Assembly: GCF_018394335.1 (NCBI RefSeq)
Contig: NZ_CP074572.1
Span: 992,001-1,056,000, forward strand
DNA length: 64,000 bases
DNA from: Shewanella dokdonensis
Lineage (GTDB): Bacteria; Pseudomonadota; Gammaproteobacteria; Enterobacterales; Shewanellaceae
Direction of reading: 5' to 3'
How positions within the stretch are numbered: position 1 is the first letter of the stretch; every line of letters begins with the position of its first letter. The translations under genes were made by a program, and so were the position numbers. Shown in pieces: positions 1 through 10,780 of the stretch. Under the pieces are notes generated by a model. That model saw nothing but the letters and a program-made list of their open reading frames with translations, made no database searches and had not been told where the DNA came from.

Positions 1-1
1 G

Positions 2-2192
2 CCTCCCGTTCCTTATACGCCTTCAACTACGGATGCCGCCAACAAGAATAATCAGCAAATTGAAATTTCATCGGATTATTCAGAAAGTAAATTGGGTCAA
101 AGTGCAGTTTTCCAAGGAGATGTCTCACTGTCACAGGCTGACAGACGGATAACCGCTGACAAGGCGGCAGTAGATCAACGACTGCAACAATTCTCAGCAG
201 ATGGCAGCTTAGTCTTTCAAGACTCCATGGTGACAGTTACCGCTGAGTCGATGCAGGCACAAATGCGTTCTAACGTTGCTTCACTGTCGGATGCGCAATA
301 CTGGTTACATGGGCAACAGTTACACGGCAAAGCTAAAAATCTGCAAATTACCAAGAATAACAATCTGATCCTGCAAGACAGCAGTTTTACAACTTGTCCG
401 CCAGAGGATGAGTCTTGGGTATTAGAAGCGCGCCGTATCCGTATTGATTCCAAAGATGAGTGGGGCGAAATCTGGGATGCCAAGCTACGGGTTGGTGGCG
501 TTCCGGTATTTTATATGCCCTACATGACCATACCGATTACCGATAAGCGTAAAACAGGCTTCCTGTTCCCGATGTTGAGTTCCAGTACCACTAACGGGAT
601 TGAAGTCTCTACCCCTTCTACTGGAATATTGCGCCAGAATACGACCTGACATTTACGCCAACTTATATGAGTTCCCGCGGGCTGTTTACCAAAACAGAAT
701 TTCGCTATCTGGCTGGGGCAGACCAACAAGGCCAAGTTAATCTGGAATATCTCGGGAGTGATGGCAAATTAGCGCACAGCCCTGATCGTTATATGTTTCA
801 TTGGCAACAACAAGGTGCCTTGGATGAAAACTGGCGAGTACGCGCTAACTTCACCGATGTTTCTGACAACAACTATTTTAACGACCTGAAATCAGATGTG
901 AACCGTGCAACCGATAACCAACTTAACCGTGTGGGTGATTTAGGTTACTACACGGATAACTGGAACTTTGGCGTGCGGGTACAGGACATCAAAGTGCTGG
1001 GAGAAGACCAAGCGCCATATCAGGTGATGCCACAGCTAACATACAATTTCCGGGCGCCCCGCTTTTGGCAAGGACTGGATTTTAGCCTGTATTCTGAACT
1101 CACCAATTTTGAACATCGCGGTGAAGATTGGAACTCCGCAGATCGCCTGCACTTTGAACCAACAATCACCTTGCCAATACAAGGGCCTGCGGGCTCACTT
1201 ACCAGTGAACTGAAACTGTTGCAGACCAATTACTGGCAGCACAATCTGCAAAATGATGAATTGCAGGAAACCGTCAACCGGACACTGCCGCAAGTGAGGG
1301 TTCACGGCCAAATCAATTTTGAGCGCCAAGCACGTTATTTTGAAGAGAACTATCGTCAAACGCTTGAACCCCAATTCCAATATCTGTACGTGGGTTATAG
1401 AAACCAAGACCAAATTGGGATTTATGACAGCGCCGACCTGCAACAGGACTACACCGGGTTATTCCGTGATCGTCGCTATTCTGGGTTAGATCGTATTGCC
1501 GATGCGAACCAACTGACACTCGGGTTAACCACCCGTTTATTTGATGAACACAATCTGGAGCAACTGAAATTCAGTCTGGGGCAGATCCTGTATTTTGAAA
1601 AAGTAAGGTCAACCTCTATTCCGATGAATTGCGCCAAGACAGTTCTACCTCAGTGCTAGCCGCAGAATTGGATGCCCATCTCTATAGTGACTGGTTCATC
1701 AGCAGTGCCATTCAATATGACACCCGCTATAAAGAGAATAAAAAAAGCGAGGTCACCCTCGATTATCGACCAGGCCCCAATAAGTTAGTACAGCTGAGTT
1801 ACCGTTTTGTCCCCGATCTACTGAACCGTAATACCAATGACCGTGTAGACATTTCACAAGCCGGTTTCCGAACCACCTGGCCAGTAAGTGACAGCTTGTA
1901 CTTTGTGGGTAACTGGTACTATGACCTGAACGAAGACCGTTCAGTTGAGACCTATACCGGTTTTCAATACGAATCCTGCTGCTGGGCGGTGCGCTTAGCT
2001 TACCATTACCACATCAAGACTAACTACCAAGATAACTACAACCCCGCAATTGATAACCGCGAATTATTTGAAACAGGTTTCTACCTTAACTTTGTTATCA
2101 AAGGCTTGGGTGGAACCGGTCCATTAGGTGTAACTGACATGATGAACGATGGGCTGTTCAATTATCGGAAACCACTTTATCTAAGGAATTAG
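2..2192 (+). CDS. lptD: LptD, LPS-assembly outer membrane protein (5' partial, two frameshifts)
   Basis: Outer-membrane beta-barrel that, with LptE, inserts lipopolysaccharide into the outer leaflet. The start lies before the window; the frame is open from base 2. The N-terminal part is the OstA/LptA-like jellyroll (GDVSLSQADRRITADKA near the window start), followed by the barrel. The paired cysteines of the family are visible in TTCPPEDESW and ESCCWAVR, which form the disulfides needed for maturation. The frame shifts at the C-run 612-615 and again at the A-run 1598-1602; adding one base at each restores a continuous protein ending at 2192. It is followed by surA, the chaperone for LptD folding, as in other gammaproteobacteria. 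The breaks are probably assembly errors because lptD is essential. Confidence 0.95.
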
Positions 2193-2254
2193 CATGGATT
2201 TGTGGTAGATTGCTGAACCTCAGACAGAACTGACAGTCAAAACTGGACAACTAC

Positions 2255-2278
2255 GGCGGCGAAATGTCGCCGCCTTAA
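2255..2278 (+). terminator. GC-rich hairpin between lptD and surA
   Basis: GGCGGCGA (2255-2262) pairs with TCGCCGCC (2267-2274) around a 4-base loop, followed by TTAATAAAA. It could be a weak terminator or attenuator that lowers read-through from lptD into surA. There is no long T-run. Confidence 0.45.
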
Positions 2279-2304
2279 TAAAAAATGTGGCAAGGATTTT
2301 GTTA

Positions 2305-3609
2305 ATGACCCCCAGTAAAAGTTTAGTATTTGCACTATGTGCGCTGGTAGTGAGCCAATTTGCCTTAGCGGATCCGCAACCGCTGGACCGTATTGCGGTT
2401 CAGGTAAACAACGGTGTGGTGCTGGAAAGCGAAGTCCAGAATATGATGGCAGAAATTAAAGCCAGTGCGCAGGAAAAAGGCCAGAAATTACCTTCTGATA
2501 ACGCCCTGCGCACCCAGGTGATTGAACGTCTGATCCTCACCAAGCTACAGTTGCAAACGGCAGATCGCATCGGGTTACATATCGGTGACCTGCAACTAGA
2601 CCAGACTATCGCCAACATTGCTAAACAGCAGAATGTCACCGTACCGCAACTACAAGCCAAAATTGAGGCGGATGGCCAGAGTTTCAGCCAATACCGCGAA
2701 CAGTTGCGAGAAGATATTACCCTCGGTGAAATCCAGCGTATTCAAGTACAACGCCGCATCCAAGTGTCGCCACAGGAAATTAACCATCTGGTGCAATTGA
2801 TTCAAGATCAAGGGCTGAAAAATGTCGAGTTTCAAATTGGTCATATTCTGATTGAAGTGCCACAAAATCCAACACCTGAGCAGTTGGAAAGTGCTCGCAA
2901 ACGTGCTGACAATGTCTTAAGCCGTCTTAAGGAAGGCGCCGATTTTCGTGAGATGGCGATTGCTTCTTCCGCGGGCCCCAAAGCACTGGAAGGCGGGATC
3001 TGGGACTACATGAACATCAATGAAATGCCAACACTGTTTGCCGAAGTGGTTAATGGCACCAAAAAAGGTGACATTATCGGCCCAATCAAGAGCAGTGCCG
3101 GTTTCCATATTATCAAGGTGATGGACGCGCGAGGACTGGAAACGAAAGAAGTACAGGAAGTCAAAGCTCGTCACATTTTGTTGAAACCATCGCCAATTCT
3201 GTCAGAAGAACGCGCGAAGGCAACGCTAGAACAGTTTATTAAAGATATCAAAAGTGGTAAGGCCAAGTTTGAAGATTTGGCCAAACAATATTCTGAAGAT
3301 CCGGGCTCTGCAACTAAAGGTGGGGAACTAGGTTGGGCGGAACCATCAATTTATGTTCCTGAATTTGCACAAACTTTGTCACACCTGAAAGAAAACGAAA
3401 TCAGTGAACCTTTCCGTTCCTCTTTTGGCTGGCACATAGTGCAACTCGAAGGTCGCAGAACAACCGATGCCACTAAAGAATTCAACACCAACCGCGCTCA
3501 CGAGCTGATCTTCCGCCGTAAGTTCAATGAAGAATTACAGAACTGGCTGGACGAAATGCGGGCTAGCGCATACATTGAAGTTTTCGATCCTCAACCTAAC
3601 AGAGGGTAA
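2305..3609 (+). CDS. surA: SurA periplasmic peptidyl-prolyl isomerase/chaperone
   Basis: Periplasmic chaperone that escorts outer-membrane proteins, LptD included, to the Bam complex. The protein of 434 residues starts at ATG 2305, which has AAGGA 8 bases upstream and gives a clean signal peptide ending in FALA. An upstream GTG at 2287 is less likely. Order: signal peptide, SurA N-domain (about 25-160), then two parvulin domains recognisable by GHILIEVP and ARHILLKP. It sits directly downstream of lptD and 5 bases before pdxA, the standard operon order. The reading frame is intact. Confidence 0.96.
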   Translation: MTPSKSLVFALCALVVSQFALADPQPLDRIAVQVNNGVVLESEVQNMMAEIKASAQEKGQKLPSDNALRTQVIERLILTKLQLQTADRIGLHIGDLQLDQTIANIAKQQNVTVPQLQAKIEADGQSFSQYREQLREDITLGEIQRIQVQRRIQVSPQEINHLVQLIQDQGLKNVEFQIGHILIEVPQNPTPEQLESARKRADNVLSRLKEGADFREMAIASSAGPKALEGGIWDYMNINEMPTLFAEVVNGTKKGDIIGPIKSSAGFHIIKVMDARGLETKEVQEVKARHILLKPSPILSEERAKATLEQFIKDIKSGKAKFEDLAKQYSEDPGSATKGGELGWAEPSIYVPEFAQTLSHLKENEISEPFRSSFGWHIVQLEGRRTTDATKEFNTNRAHELIFRRKFNEELQNWLDEMRASAYIEVFDPQPNRG

Positions 3610-3614
3610 GCAGT

Positions 3615-4598
3615 TTGGACACTAAACGTATTGCCATCACCGCTGGCGACCCCGCCGGAATCGGTCCGGAACTGGTAGTACAACTGGCTCAACGCAGTTG
3701 GCCAGCAGAGCTGGTCGTCTGCGCCGATCCATCGCTGTTACAGTCTCGGGCTAAAATGCTTGGACTAAGCCTGCAACTGCGGCCATATCAACCATCACAA
3801 GCGCCTAAGCCACAAGAAGCGGGAACATTGACTATTGTTCCGTTTCAGATGGCAGCTGAGGCTCGTTGTGGGGTTTTGGACGAGCAGAATAGCGCCTATG
3901 TGGTAGAAACACTGAGTTATGCCGGTGAGAAAAACATGAACGGCGAATTTGACGCCGTGGTCACCGGGCCGGTACATAAAGGCATCATCAATCAGGCTGG
4001 GATCCCCTTTTCAGGGCATACTGAGTTCTTTGCCCATCAAGCGGGTTGTAAAGATGTAGTGATGATGCTGGCATGTCCAGGATTGCAAGTGGCGCTGGTA
4101 ACCACCCATATTCCATTGGCCTATGTAGCCAAAGCCATCACCCGCGATCGGTTACACCAAGTGATCAACATTCTGCACCATGATCTGGTCAATCGCTTTG
4201 CGCTGGAAAATCCGAAAATTTACGTTTGCGGCCTTAATCCACATGCAGGTGAAAATGGCCATCTGGGACGTGAAGAACTGGATGTGATCATCCCGGCCCT
4301 TGATGAGTTACGGCAGCAAGGCATGCGCATTGTTGGCCCATTACCCGCCGATACACTGTTTCAACCTAAGTATCTGCAAGACGCCGATGTGGTTTTGTCC
4401 ATGTACCATGATCAGGGGCTCCCCGTATTAAAGTCCATGGGATTTGGTAAATCGGTCAATATCACACTAGGCCTGCCTTACATCAGAACGTCTGTTGATC
4501 ACGGCACTGCATTGGAACTGGCTGGCACAGGAAAAGCAGATCTCGGCAGCTTTGTTTGTGCCTTAAATAAGGCCATTGAGCTAGCACATAAAAACTGA
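3615..4598 (+). CDS. pdxA: PdxA, 4-hydroxythreonine-4-phosphate dehydrogenase
   Basis: Oxidises 4-phosphohydroxy-L-threonine in the DXP-independent arm of pyridoxal 5'-phosphate synthesis. At 327 residues it has the usual family length. Family motifs seen are [12 protein letters not shown] at the N-terminus, [15 protein letters not shown] and the metal-site region [11 protein letters not shown]. The only suitable start is TTG at 3615, preceded by AGAGGG, and translation is probably coupled to surA, which ends 5 bases upstream. rsmA follows after 16 bases. Confidence 0.95.
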   Translation: MDTKRIAITAGDPAGIGPELVVQLAQRSWPAELVVCADPSLLQSRAKMLGLSLQLRPYQPSQAPKPQEAGTLTIVPFQMAAEARCGVLDEQNSAYVVETLSYAGEKNMNGEFDAVVTGPVHKGIINQAGIPFSGHTEFFAHQAGCKDVVMMLACPGLQVALVTTHIPLAYVAKAITRDRLHQVINILHHDLVNRFALENPKIYVCGLNPHAGENGHLGREELDVIIPALDELRQQGMRIVGPLPADTLFQPKYLQDADVVLSMYHDQGLPVLKSMGFGKSVNITLGLPYIRTSVDHGTALELAGTGKADLGSFVCALNKAIELAHKN

Positions 4599-4614
4599 TC
4601 GCAACTGAGCATTA

Positions 4615-5499
4615 ATGAGTAATAAAGTACATTTAGGCCATACGGCCAGGAAACGTTTTGGTCAGAACTTTCTGACCGACAGCCATATAATCAACCGCAT
4701 TGTTTCTGCCATTGCCCCGGACAATGACCACATTATGGTGGAAATTGGCCCCGGCTTGGCGGCGCTCACTGAGCCGGTAGCCGAAGGCATCGACCGTTTG
4801 ACCGTTATCGAGTTAGATAGAGACTTAGTCGAGCGGCTGCAACATCACCCAATATTAAAAGACAAGTTGGAAATCCACCAAGGTGACGCACTGCAGTTTG
4901 ATTTCAAGCAGTTATTGCGGGATGGCAAAAAGTTAAAAGTATTCGGCAATCTGCCATACAATATTTCTACTCCGCTGATGTTCCACCTATTTAGTTTTGC
5001 GGAACATATCAGCAACATGCATTTCATGCTGCAAAAAGAAGTGGTGTTACGGTTATCGGCAGCGCCCGGCAGTAAAGCTTACGGACGTTTGACCGTGATG
5101 GCACAATATTATTGTCAGATAGTCCCCGTGCTTGAAGTGCCACCCGGTAGTTTCACCCCGCCACCCAAAGTTGACTCCGCCGTTGTCCGTTTAGTGCCTT
5201 ATGAGCAGCAACCTTGGCCCTGCAAAGACGTTAAATTGCTGGAGAGCATCACCGCTACTGCGTTTAATATGCGCCGGAAGACATTGCGGAACAATCTGAA
5301 GCAATTATTCAGCGATGAAGATTTTGCCGCGTTAGCGATTGATCCTGGGCTACGCCCCGAGCAGATCAGTGTGAGTCAATATGTAGCCTTGGCCAACTAT
5401 TTGTACGAGAAAAAATCTAGACAGCGGGGGACGCTGTTGCAGCGTCCTACGTTTCCCCATCGAGTCATATACAACAGGAAGGGAAATGGAACAGCATAA
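4615..5499 (+). CDS. rsmA: RsmA (KsgA), 16S rRNA dimethyladenosine transferase
   Basis: Dimethylates two adjacent adenines in the 3' helix of 16S rRNA late in 30S assembly, using S-adenosylmethionine. Motifs: GQNFL near the N-terminus, the SAM loop [11 protein letters not shown], and the catalytic NLPYNIST. As read, the protein is 294 residues and overlaps apaG by 14 bases. The last 27 or so residues do not look like the family. If one A is missing from the A-run 5410-5415, the gene would stop at 5420 and give 268 residues, the usual length, so the 3' end is uncertain. Confidence 0.94.
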   Translation: MSNKVHLGHTARKRFGQNFLTDSHIINRIVSAIAPDNDHIMVEIGPGLAALTEPVAEGIDRLTVIELDRDLVERLQHHPILKDKLEIHQGDALQFDFKQLLRDGKKLKVFGNLPYNISTPLMFHLFSFAEHISNMHFMLQKEVVLRLSAAPGSKAYGRLTVMAQYYCQIVPVLEVPPGSFTPPPKVDSAVVRLVPYEQQPWPCKDVKLLESITATAFNMRRKTLRNNLKQLFSDEDFAALAIDPGLRPEQISVSQYVALANYLYEKKSRQRGTLLQRPTFPHRVIYNRKGNGTA

Positions 5500-5862
5500 T
5501 TCTGTCAGAGTTGAGGTAAAAACCGAATACATTGCCCATCAGTCTGCGCCCGATGAGGACAGATATCTGTTCAGTTATACCATCACCATCATCAATTTGG
5601 GTGACGAAAGCATCACCTTAAAGAGCCGCCACTGGATTATTACTGACGCTAACGGTAAAAAGACAGAAGTTCAGGGGCGGGTGTGGTTGGAGAAACCCCC
5701 AATATTCAGCCAAACACTGCTTACCAATACAGCAGTGGCACAGTGCTTGATACCCCACTTGGTTTTATGGAAGGTCGTTATCTGATGGAAACGGATCAGG
5801 GTCGAAGCTTTTATGTTCCCATAAATGCATTTCGCCTGGCTGTACCCGGAATGATCCATTAG
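5486..5862 (+). CDS. apaG: ApaG, DUF525 domain protein (one frameshift)
   Basis: Small fibronectin-III-like protein of unsettled function, usually encoded beside apaH. The N-terminal frame reads through [10 protein letters not shown] to EVQGR. After G-run 5679-5681 the correct frame continues as GVVGETPN, then SSGTVLDTP and [13 protein letters not shown], to the TAG at 5860-5862. Adding one G restores 125 residues, the usual ApaG length. The start ATG 5486 has GGAAGGGA-like sequence just upstream. It lies between rsmA and apaH in the classic operon. Confidence 0.9.
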
Positions 5863-5875
5863 GAAGGAATGTGCA

Positions 5876-6690
5876 GTGGCTAATTATTTTGTAGGTGATA
5901 TTCACGGTTGTTTCAGCGAATTAAAAAAACTGCTGGAAACTGTGGATTTTAATCCATCACGGGATGTGTTGTGGTCGGTAGGCGACCTGATTGCCAGAGG
6001 TTCAGAATCACTGGCAACATTAAGGTTTTTGAGCATTTGGATAACGCCACCAGAATGGTGCTGGGTAACCACGAACTCAATCTTTTTGGTATCAAGGCTG
6101 GGTTACGCACACCCCGCCCCTCCTGCCAACTGACAGAACTCATTGAAGCTGATGACTTTCCGCGCTTGCTAGAATGGCTAAGACAACAACCATTGCTACA
6201 GGAGTTGCCAGAACATCGCCTGCTTATGACCCATGCCGGTATACCACCACAATGGGATCTGGACACGCTTCGCCTAGAAGCCTCCCGCGTATCCGAGGCA
6301 TTAAAGCAACCCGATTATCTTGATGTGGTCATCAGTCGTATGTATACCGATGCGCCAGAAGGATGGGATCCCAGTTTGGATCAGTATGAACTGATCCGTT
6401 ATTGCATTAATGCGCTCACCAGAATCCGTTTTTTATACCGCGATGGCCGCCTAGATTTTGCTTGCAAACTTCCTCCTGCCGAATGTACCGACTCAGAGCT
6501 GCGGCCTTGGTTCCTGTTTCCCTCTGAAACCGACAGTTACATTAAAGTCTTTGGCCATTGGGCTGCATTGATGGGCGAAACCGGCAATCCTAAAGTTCAG
6601 GCACTAGATACCGGTTGCTGTTGGGATCAGTACCTGACATTATGGCACCTTGAATCAGATCAAAAAATCACGCAAAAACGGTTAAAATAG
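5876..6690 (+). CDS. apaH: ApaH, symmetrical diadenosine tetraphosphatase (one frameshift)
   Basis: Hydrolyses Ap4A to two ADP; also known to remove Np4 caps from RNA in Escherichia coli. The metallophosphatase motifs are present in order: GDIHGC, GDLIARG, GNHE and MTHAGIPP. The start is GTG 5876 with AGGAAGG about 8 bases upstream. The frame breaks near 6026-6032 (a T5 run followed by GAG); one added base joins RF to EHLDNATRMVLGNHE and gives 271 residues, close to the family norm. Confidence 0.93.
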
Positions 6691-6779
6691 CATTAAACTA
6701 ACACACTGTTTGGCCGATGATTTTACTATTGCGCCTGATTACCCTCGTACAAAAAATAAAAATTGTTCCGGAGTAACCT

Positions 6780-8798
6780 ATGAAGTTAAACATGGCCACC
6801 CGAGTAATAGCCGGGTTCACAGTGGTGATCCTATTGCTATTAATTCTTGGTGCAGTTTCCTGGCTCACCAATAATGAGCTAAAGCAAGCCACTCAGATTA
6901 CTCAGAAATTAAGTCTGCCGGCATTGGATGCCACTAACGCTTTATCCGAGAGTCTCAGTGAACAGCAGCGGCTGATCATGGTGGCATTTCACACCCCCGT
7001 TCGTCACAACTGCCTGATGTAAAAAATAAATTTGAACAACAAAATAGCATCTTTGCTGAACAGTATAATACGCTGATACCGCTATTGCAGGGACGCCAAG
7101 AGATCCAAAGTATCCTGCCAGAGGTTAACAGCAGTTACCAAGAGTTTACCGGTCTTGGTAAGCGAATGATGGATAACAAACTGCAAGCATTGCAGCTGCA
7201 AGAAAATCTGATAAAAACACGTGATCAACTGGATTCCGATGCCGATGATGCTGGCTCACTGTTGCTGGATTTAGTGGATTTGGAAGACTCCAATGACACC
7301 ACTAAACGTGATATCGCGGCGGCAGCCTCTGCCGTTGATAACAGTATCACCAGCATTGTCAGCACTGTTTACGACCTGGTCGCCACCACTGAACAAAGTA
7401 AGTATGAACTGATTAACAAAGAGCTGGGTTACATTATTGGCGAAGCGCAGACTAAACTTGAGTACATCAACCGCCACGGTGAAGGGGTGGTAAAACCCAA
7501 TGTGCTGAAAGATATCAATCAGCAAACCGCCGGGATTTTTAAATGCTCCAAGGTGCTGATTCGATTCAGCAACGAAAAGGCAAGCAAGTACAGTTGTTAT
7601 TGAGCACCAGCCAAGATCTAGCGCAATCAGAAGCATTAAAAGGCAATGCGGTTGGTGCAATGAAGCATCTCTCTGCCACCATAGAGAAGTTGTCGAGCGA
7701 TATTAATACCGACATTATTAACAGCATTGACTCTGCCAGCATTAATACGCTGATAGTGGTGATTATTGCAATCCTGGTTGCCATTGGTGTCAGCATCGCT
7801 GTCATCCGGCCATTAACCGCGGCGCTTAAACAGATCAATCATGCGTTAAGTGTGGTGGCATCAGGAGATCTGACCCATAGACTCGACGATTCTGGGCATG
7901 ATGAATTTGCCGAGCTGTCCCGCAACTGTAACCGACTAATCGACAGTTTGCGAAAACTCATCACCGGTATCTTAGATCGTTCTAATCAGCTTGCCGCTGC
8001 TGCCGAAGAAACTTCTGCCATTACTTCGCAAACAACAATTAGCATTCAGGAGCAGAAAGGCCAGGTCGATCAGGCGGCTACCGCAACAACTGAGCTCAAT
8101 TCCAGTGCGCAACAAGTATCCCTGAGTGCTGATAATGCACTGGCGCAAATCAAGGAAGCTGATGAACAGGCGCAAAACATGCACGGTATCGCGGATGAAA
8201 ACCGCCTTACCATTGAATCGCTTGCCAATGAAGTAGCCAAAGCCGCCAAGGTGATCGACAAAGTACATGCTGATAGCGGTGCCATCGGCTCAATCTTGGA
8301 TGTGATTCGGGGTGTTGCCGAGCAGACCAATCTACTGGCACTGAATGCGGCAATTGAAGCCGCTCGTGCGGGTGAACAAGGGCGTGGATTTGCCGTGGTG
8401 GCTGATGAAGTTCGCAGTCTTGCCTCTAGAACTCAGCAATCGACAGCAGAAATCCAGAAAATGATTGAAGTACTGCAACAAGGCACGACAGAAGCTGTCG
8501 GAGTCATGGAGTATGGTCAGTCACAAGCACAGCTCTGTGTAGAGAAAATGAGCAGTCAAACAAGGCACTACAGGCTATCAGCGACTCAGTACATCAAGCG
8601 CACGATGCCGGTACTCAAATTGCTAGTGCGGCACAAGAACAGAACCTTGTGAGTCAGCAAGTTTCAGAGAAACTGGAGCACATTGCTCTTATTTCTGAAG
8701 AGACAGCGACCGGTGCCGATCAAACCGCACAATCTATCCATCAGGTGGCAAGATTAGCCGAAGAACTGCAATCATCGGTACGGGAATTCAACGTCTAA
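6780..8798 (+). CDS. Methyl-accepting chemotaxis protein (three frameshifts)
   Basis: Transmembrane chemoreceptor that signals to CheA/CheW. The first segment has an uncleaved TM helix (about residues 9-30), then a mostly helical periplasmic region, a second TM helix ([15 protein letters not shown]), a HAMP linker ([15 protein letters not shown]) and the signalling hairpin tip with the near-invariant [20 protein letters not shown]. Frames change at the C-run 6994-6998, A-run 7541-7543 and A-run 8558-8560. Each is repaired by one added base, giving about 673 residues ending EFNV at 8798. The ligand cannot be told from sequence. Confidence 0.92.
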
Positions 8799-9305
8799 AA
8801 TATGCCGCGTAGCACCTATAGTCACCTCGTTATTGCAAGCACAAAATTGATGACGAGGTGGGCTTGTACCCGGCTTTACCCTAATCATTAGCCGCGCACC
8901 ACCGTCATAGGCGGTGGTTTAAAACTAATAACGAAGTGCAAAATACCGCGATAAGTATTTGACCTCTTGAAGATGACTTTCCTGTGCAAACCGCATGTTA
9001 TGTTTGCCGAAGCCAGCACATATCAGAAATTCAACAGCCAGTATCTGCACATCACCCGAGACAAACGTTATAGCCGCTGCGGGATAACAAAATAAAGATA
9101 ACGGCCATTCATGGGAAAAGCGGCGGGTAACCAGCGGCCTCAAATCCACCGATAACGGGTGGGCATTTGACTCGCTAAGCTTGTGATTAGCTAGGTAGCT
9201 AGCTCGCCGCTATCTTCAGCATAACGATAACGTCTCTGAGAATAGCGGCGAACCATCAACATAGCTTAAAAATAACTAGTTTCTACAGGTTACGATAGAT
9301 GATGA
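8799..9305. other. Intergenic region of about 500 bases with hairpins, no credible gene
   Basis: No open frame here has a convincing start and protein character. Structures seen: CACCTCGT (8823-8830) with ACGAGGTG (8853-8860); ACCACCG (8898-8904) with CGGTGGT (8912-8918) followed by TTT, which could end the chemoreceptor transcript; and a perfect 10-base pair TCGCCGCTAT (9204-9213) with ATAGCGGCGA (9242-9251). It may hold a decayed gene or an untranslated RNA, but I cannot assign one. Confidence 0.4.
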
Positions 9306-9719
9306 CTAGTCTTCTTCACCACCGGCACCACCCAAACGCTCTTTGATAGCGGCAGTAATGGCACTGCTACCAAAACCGTTAGCGTCGGCCCAATTCAAGA
9401 TAGTCTTGCCATCAGATTCAGCGACTCCGAGCTCGTTGGTTGACAATCGCTTAGCGACAAACTCACCAGTTTCATCGGATTTAGCCAAGTATGCAGTTCG
9501 TAACAGACTGTTACCATCACAAACAATCCCCTGGTATACGTTGCGTAGCTTTACACGATTTTCCTTAAGCTTTTTACGTAATCGGTTCTTGTCATTAGAC
9601 TTTACATAATCGCAAATACTGGCAACCAATGCAGCATCATCAGCAGCTTTTGCTGGAACAGGCATTGATATTGAGGATACAGCGACCAACGCAGCTATAG
9701 CCACAGGGAATAGACGCAT
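9306..9719 (-). CDS. DUF3718-like secreted protein
   Basis: Protein of 137 residues with a clear signal peptide cleaved after AKA, so periplasmic or secreted. The mature part carries CDYVKSNDKNRLRKKLKENR and IVCDGNSLLRTA, a pattern I associate with the DUF3718 family common in Shewanella. The two cysteines could form a disulfide. The C-terminus is Gly-rich and acidic. The start ATG 9719 has AAGGAGTGA just upstream. It follows folA on the same strand after about 80 bases. No biochemical role is known to me. Confidence 0.75.
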   Translation of the reverse strand: MRLFPVAIAALVAVSSISMPVPAKAADDAALVASICDYVKSNDKNRLRKKLKENRVKLRNVYQGIVCDGNSLLRTAYLAKSDETGEFVAKRLSTNELGVAESDGKTILNWADANGFGSSAITAAIKERLGGAGGEED

Positions 9720-9801
9720 TATTCACTCCTTAGCTTTTTTATTGTTTTGCTTACCAGCGCCATTGCCGGTTTCACACAGGGTTTAACATTTCCCGCCAAA
9801 T

Positions 9802-10284
9802 TTAACACTTTTTAATATACTTTAAAAAGTGAAATTCCAATCCGTTAGCACTTACCCCAAAATCTTCAGAGAATTTGTGCCAACTACCATCGTCCCAGAA
9901 TGGAAACCAAGTATCACCGTCAACATCCAACGATATTTGCGTCAAATAAAGTACATCGGCATATGGCAGTGCTTCTGCATATAACTGTCCGCCACCAATA
10001 ATCATCAGCTCATCACATACATCAGCTTTATCAAAAGCCTCAGTTAAGGAGTTTGCCGTCGTTACATGAGGAATTGTCAGCGCACTGTTACGAGTGATAA
10101 CAATATTTTGCCGCCCCGGCAGAGGTCGGCCAATCGATTCGTAAGTCCGTCGTCCCATGATGATAGGCTTTCCCATGGTCACTTGTTTAAAATGCCGTAG
10201 ATCTTCCGGCAAGTGCCAAGGCATCTGATTATCCTTACCAATGACACGATTATTGGCCATGGCGGCGATCAAGGCTATACGCAT
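9802..10284 (-). CDS. folA: FolA, dihydrofolate reductase
   Basis: NADPH-dependent reduction of dihydrofolate to tetrahydrofolate for thymidylate and one-carbon metabolism; the target of trimethoprim. At 160 residues it matches the chromosomal enzyme. Visible: IAAMANNRVIG, MPWHLPEDL with Asp28 equivalent to the catalytic Asp27 of E. coli, IMGRRTYESIG, and IGGGQLYAEALP. It is the last gene of the collinear block cgtA-yjjP-yjjB-folA. Confidence 0.96.
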   Translation of the reverse strand: MRIALIAAMANNRVIGKDNQMPWHLPEDLRHFKQVTMGKPIIMGRRTYESIGRPLPGRQNIVITRNSALTIPHVTTANSLTEAFDKADVCDELMIIGGGQLYAEALPYADVLYLTQISLDVDGDTWFPFWDDGSWHKFSEDFGVSANGLEFHFLKYIKKC

Positions 10285-10305
10285 AGATACTCCGTAACTA
10301 ACAGG

Positions 10306-10779
10306 TTAAATAATCGGACGGGTACGATAATACACTAATGATGGCATCGCCAGACCCACCGACAGCGCGCCCAAGATAAACACAGTTTTCACGCCGTTAA
10401 GCACCACTTGATTCAGTACCTCAGGGCGAACTTCTGAATGGGCGGCTAACTCCACCAAAGCGATCACAGTGTTATATGCGTACGAACCAGGGATCATCGG
10501 AATAATGGCTGCGACACCATACAGCAGCGGCGGTGCTAAATGACGTTTAGCAAAGATGATGGTCATAACCCCAATCAGTGCTGCCGCCATAAAGGTCGCC
10601 CATTCAATAGGTACTGATAAAAACTGCATCAGAATGGTACGGAAACAGTGCCCAACGGCCCCAGCTAGTGCGCAATAGGGTAAAAAACGTCGAGGCACAT
10701 TGAATAGCATGGCGAATCCAGCAGCGGGAAATGAGGCAAAAAACGCATCATCAGCGAGTTTAAGCAGCAACTCCATCAC
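10306..10779 (-). CDS. yjjB: YjjB-like subunit of a ThrE-type exporter
   Basis: Polytopic membrane protein of 157 residues corresponding to the ThrE_2/DUF3815 half of the split threonine/serine exporter family. In E. coli the YjjP-YjjB pair has been linked to succinate export. Hydrophobic helices fill the sequence, with the conserved loop MIPGSYAYNT near residue 100. Its start is immediately next to the yjjP stop, so the two halves are translationally coupled. The substrate here is not evident. Confidence 0.85.
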   Translation of the reverse strand: MMELLLKLADDAFFASFPAAGFAMLFNVPRRFLPYCALAGAVGHCFRTILMQFLSVPIEWATFMAAALIGVMTIIFAKRHLAPPLLYGVAAIIPMIPGSYAYNTVIALVELAAHSEVRPEVLNQVVLNGVKTVFILGALSVGLAMPSLVYYRTRPII

Positions 10780-10780
10780 G

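Noticed and set aside
8925..9149. 74-residue minus-strand open frame
   Set aside because: No ribosome site, odd composition and no recognisable motif. It lies in the hairpin-rich gap.
9806..9831. AT-rich hairpin CACTTTTTAA/TTAAAAAGTG as a terminator
   Set aside because: It lies inside the 3' coding end of folA and has no GC stem, so it is more likely coincidental.
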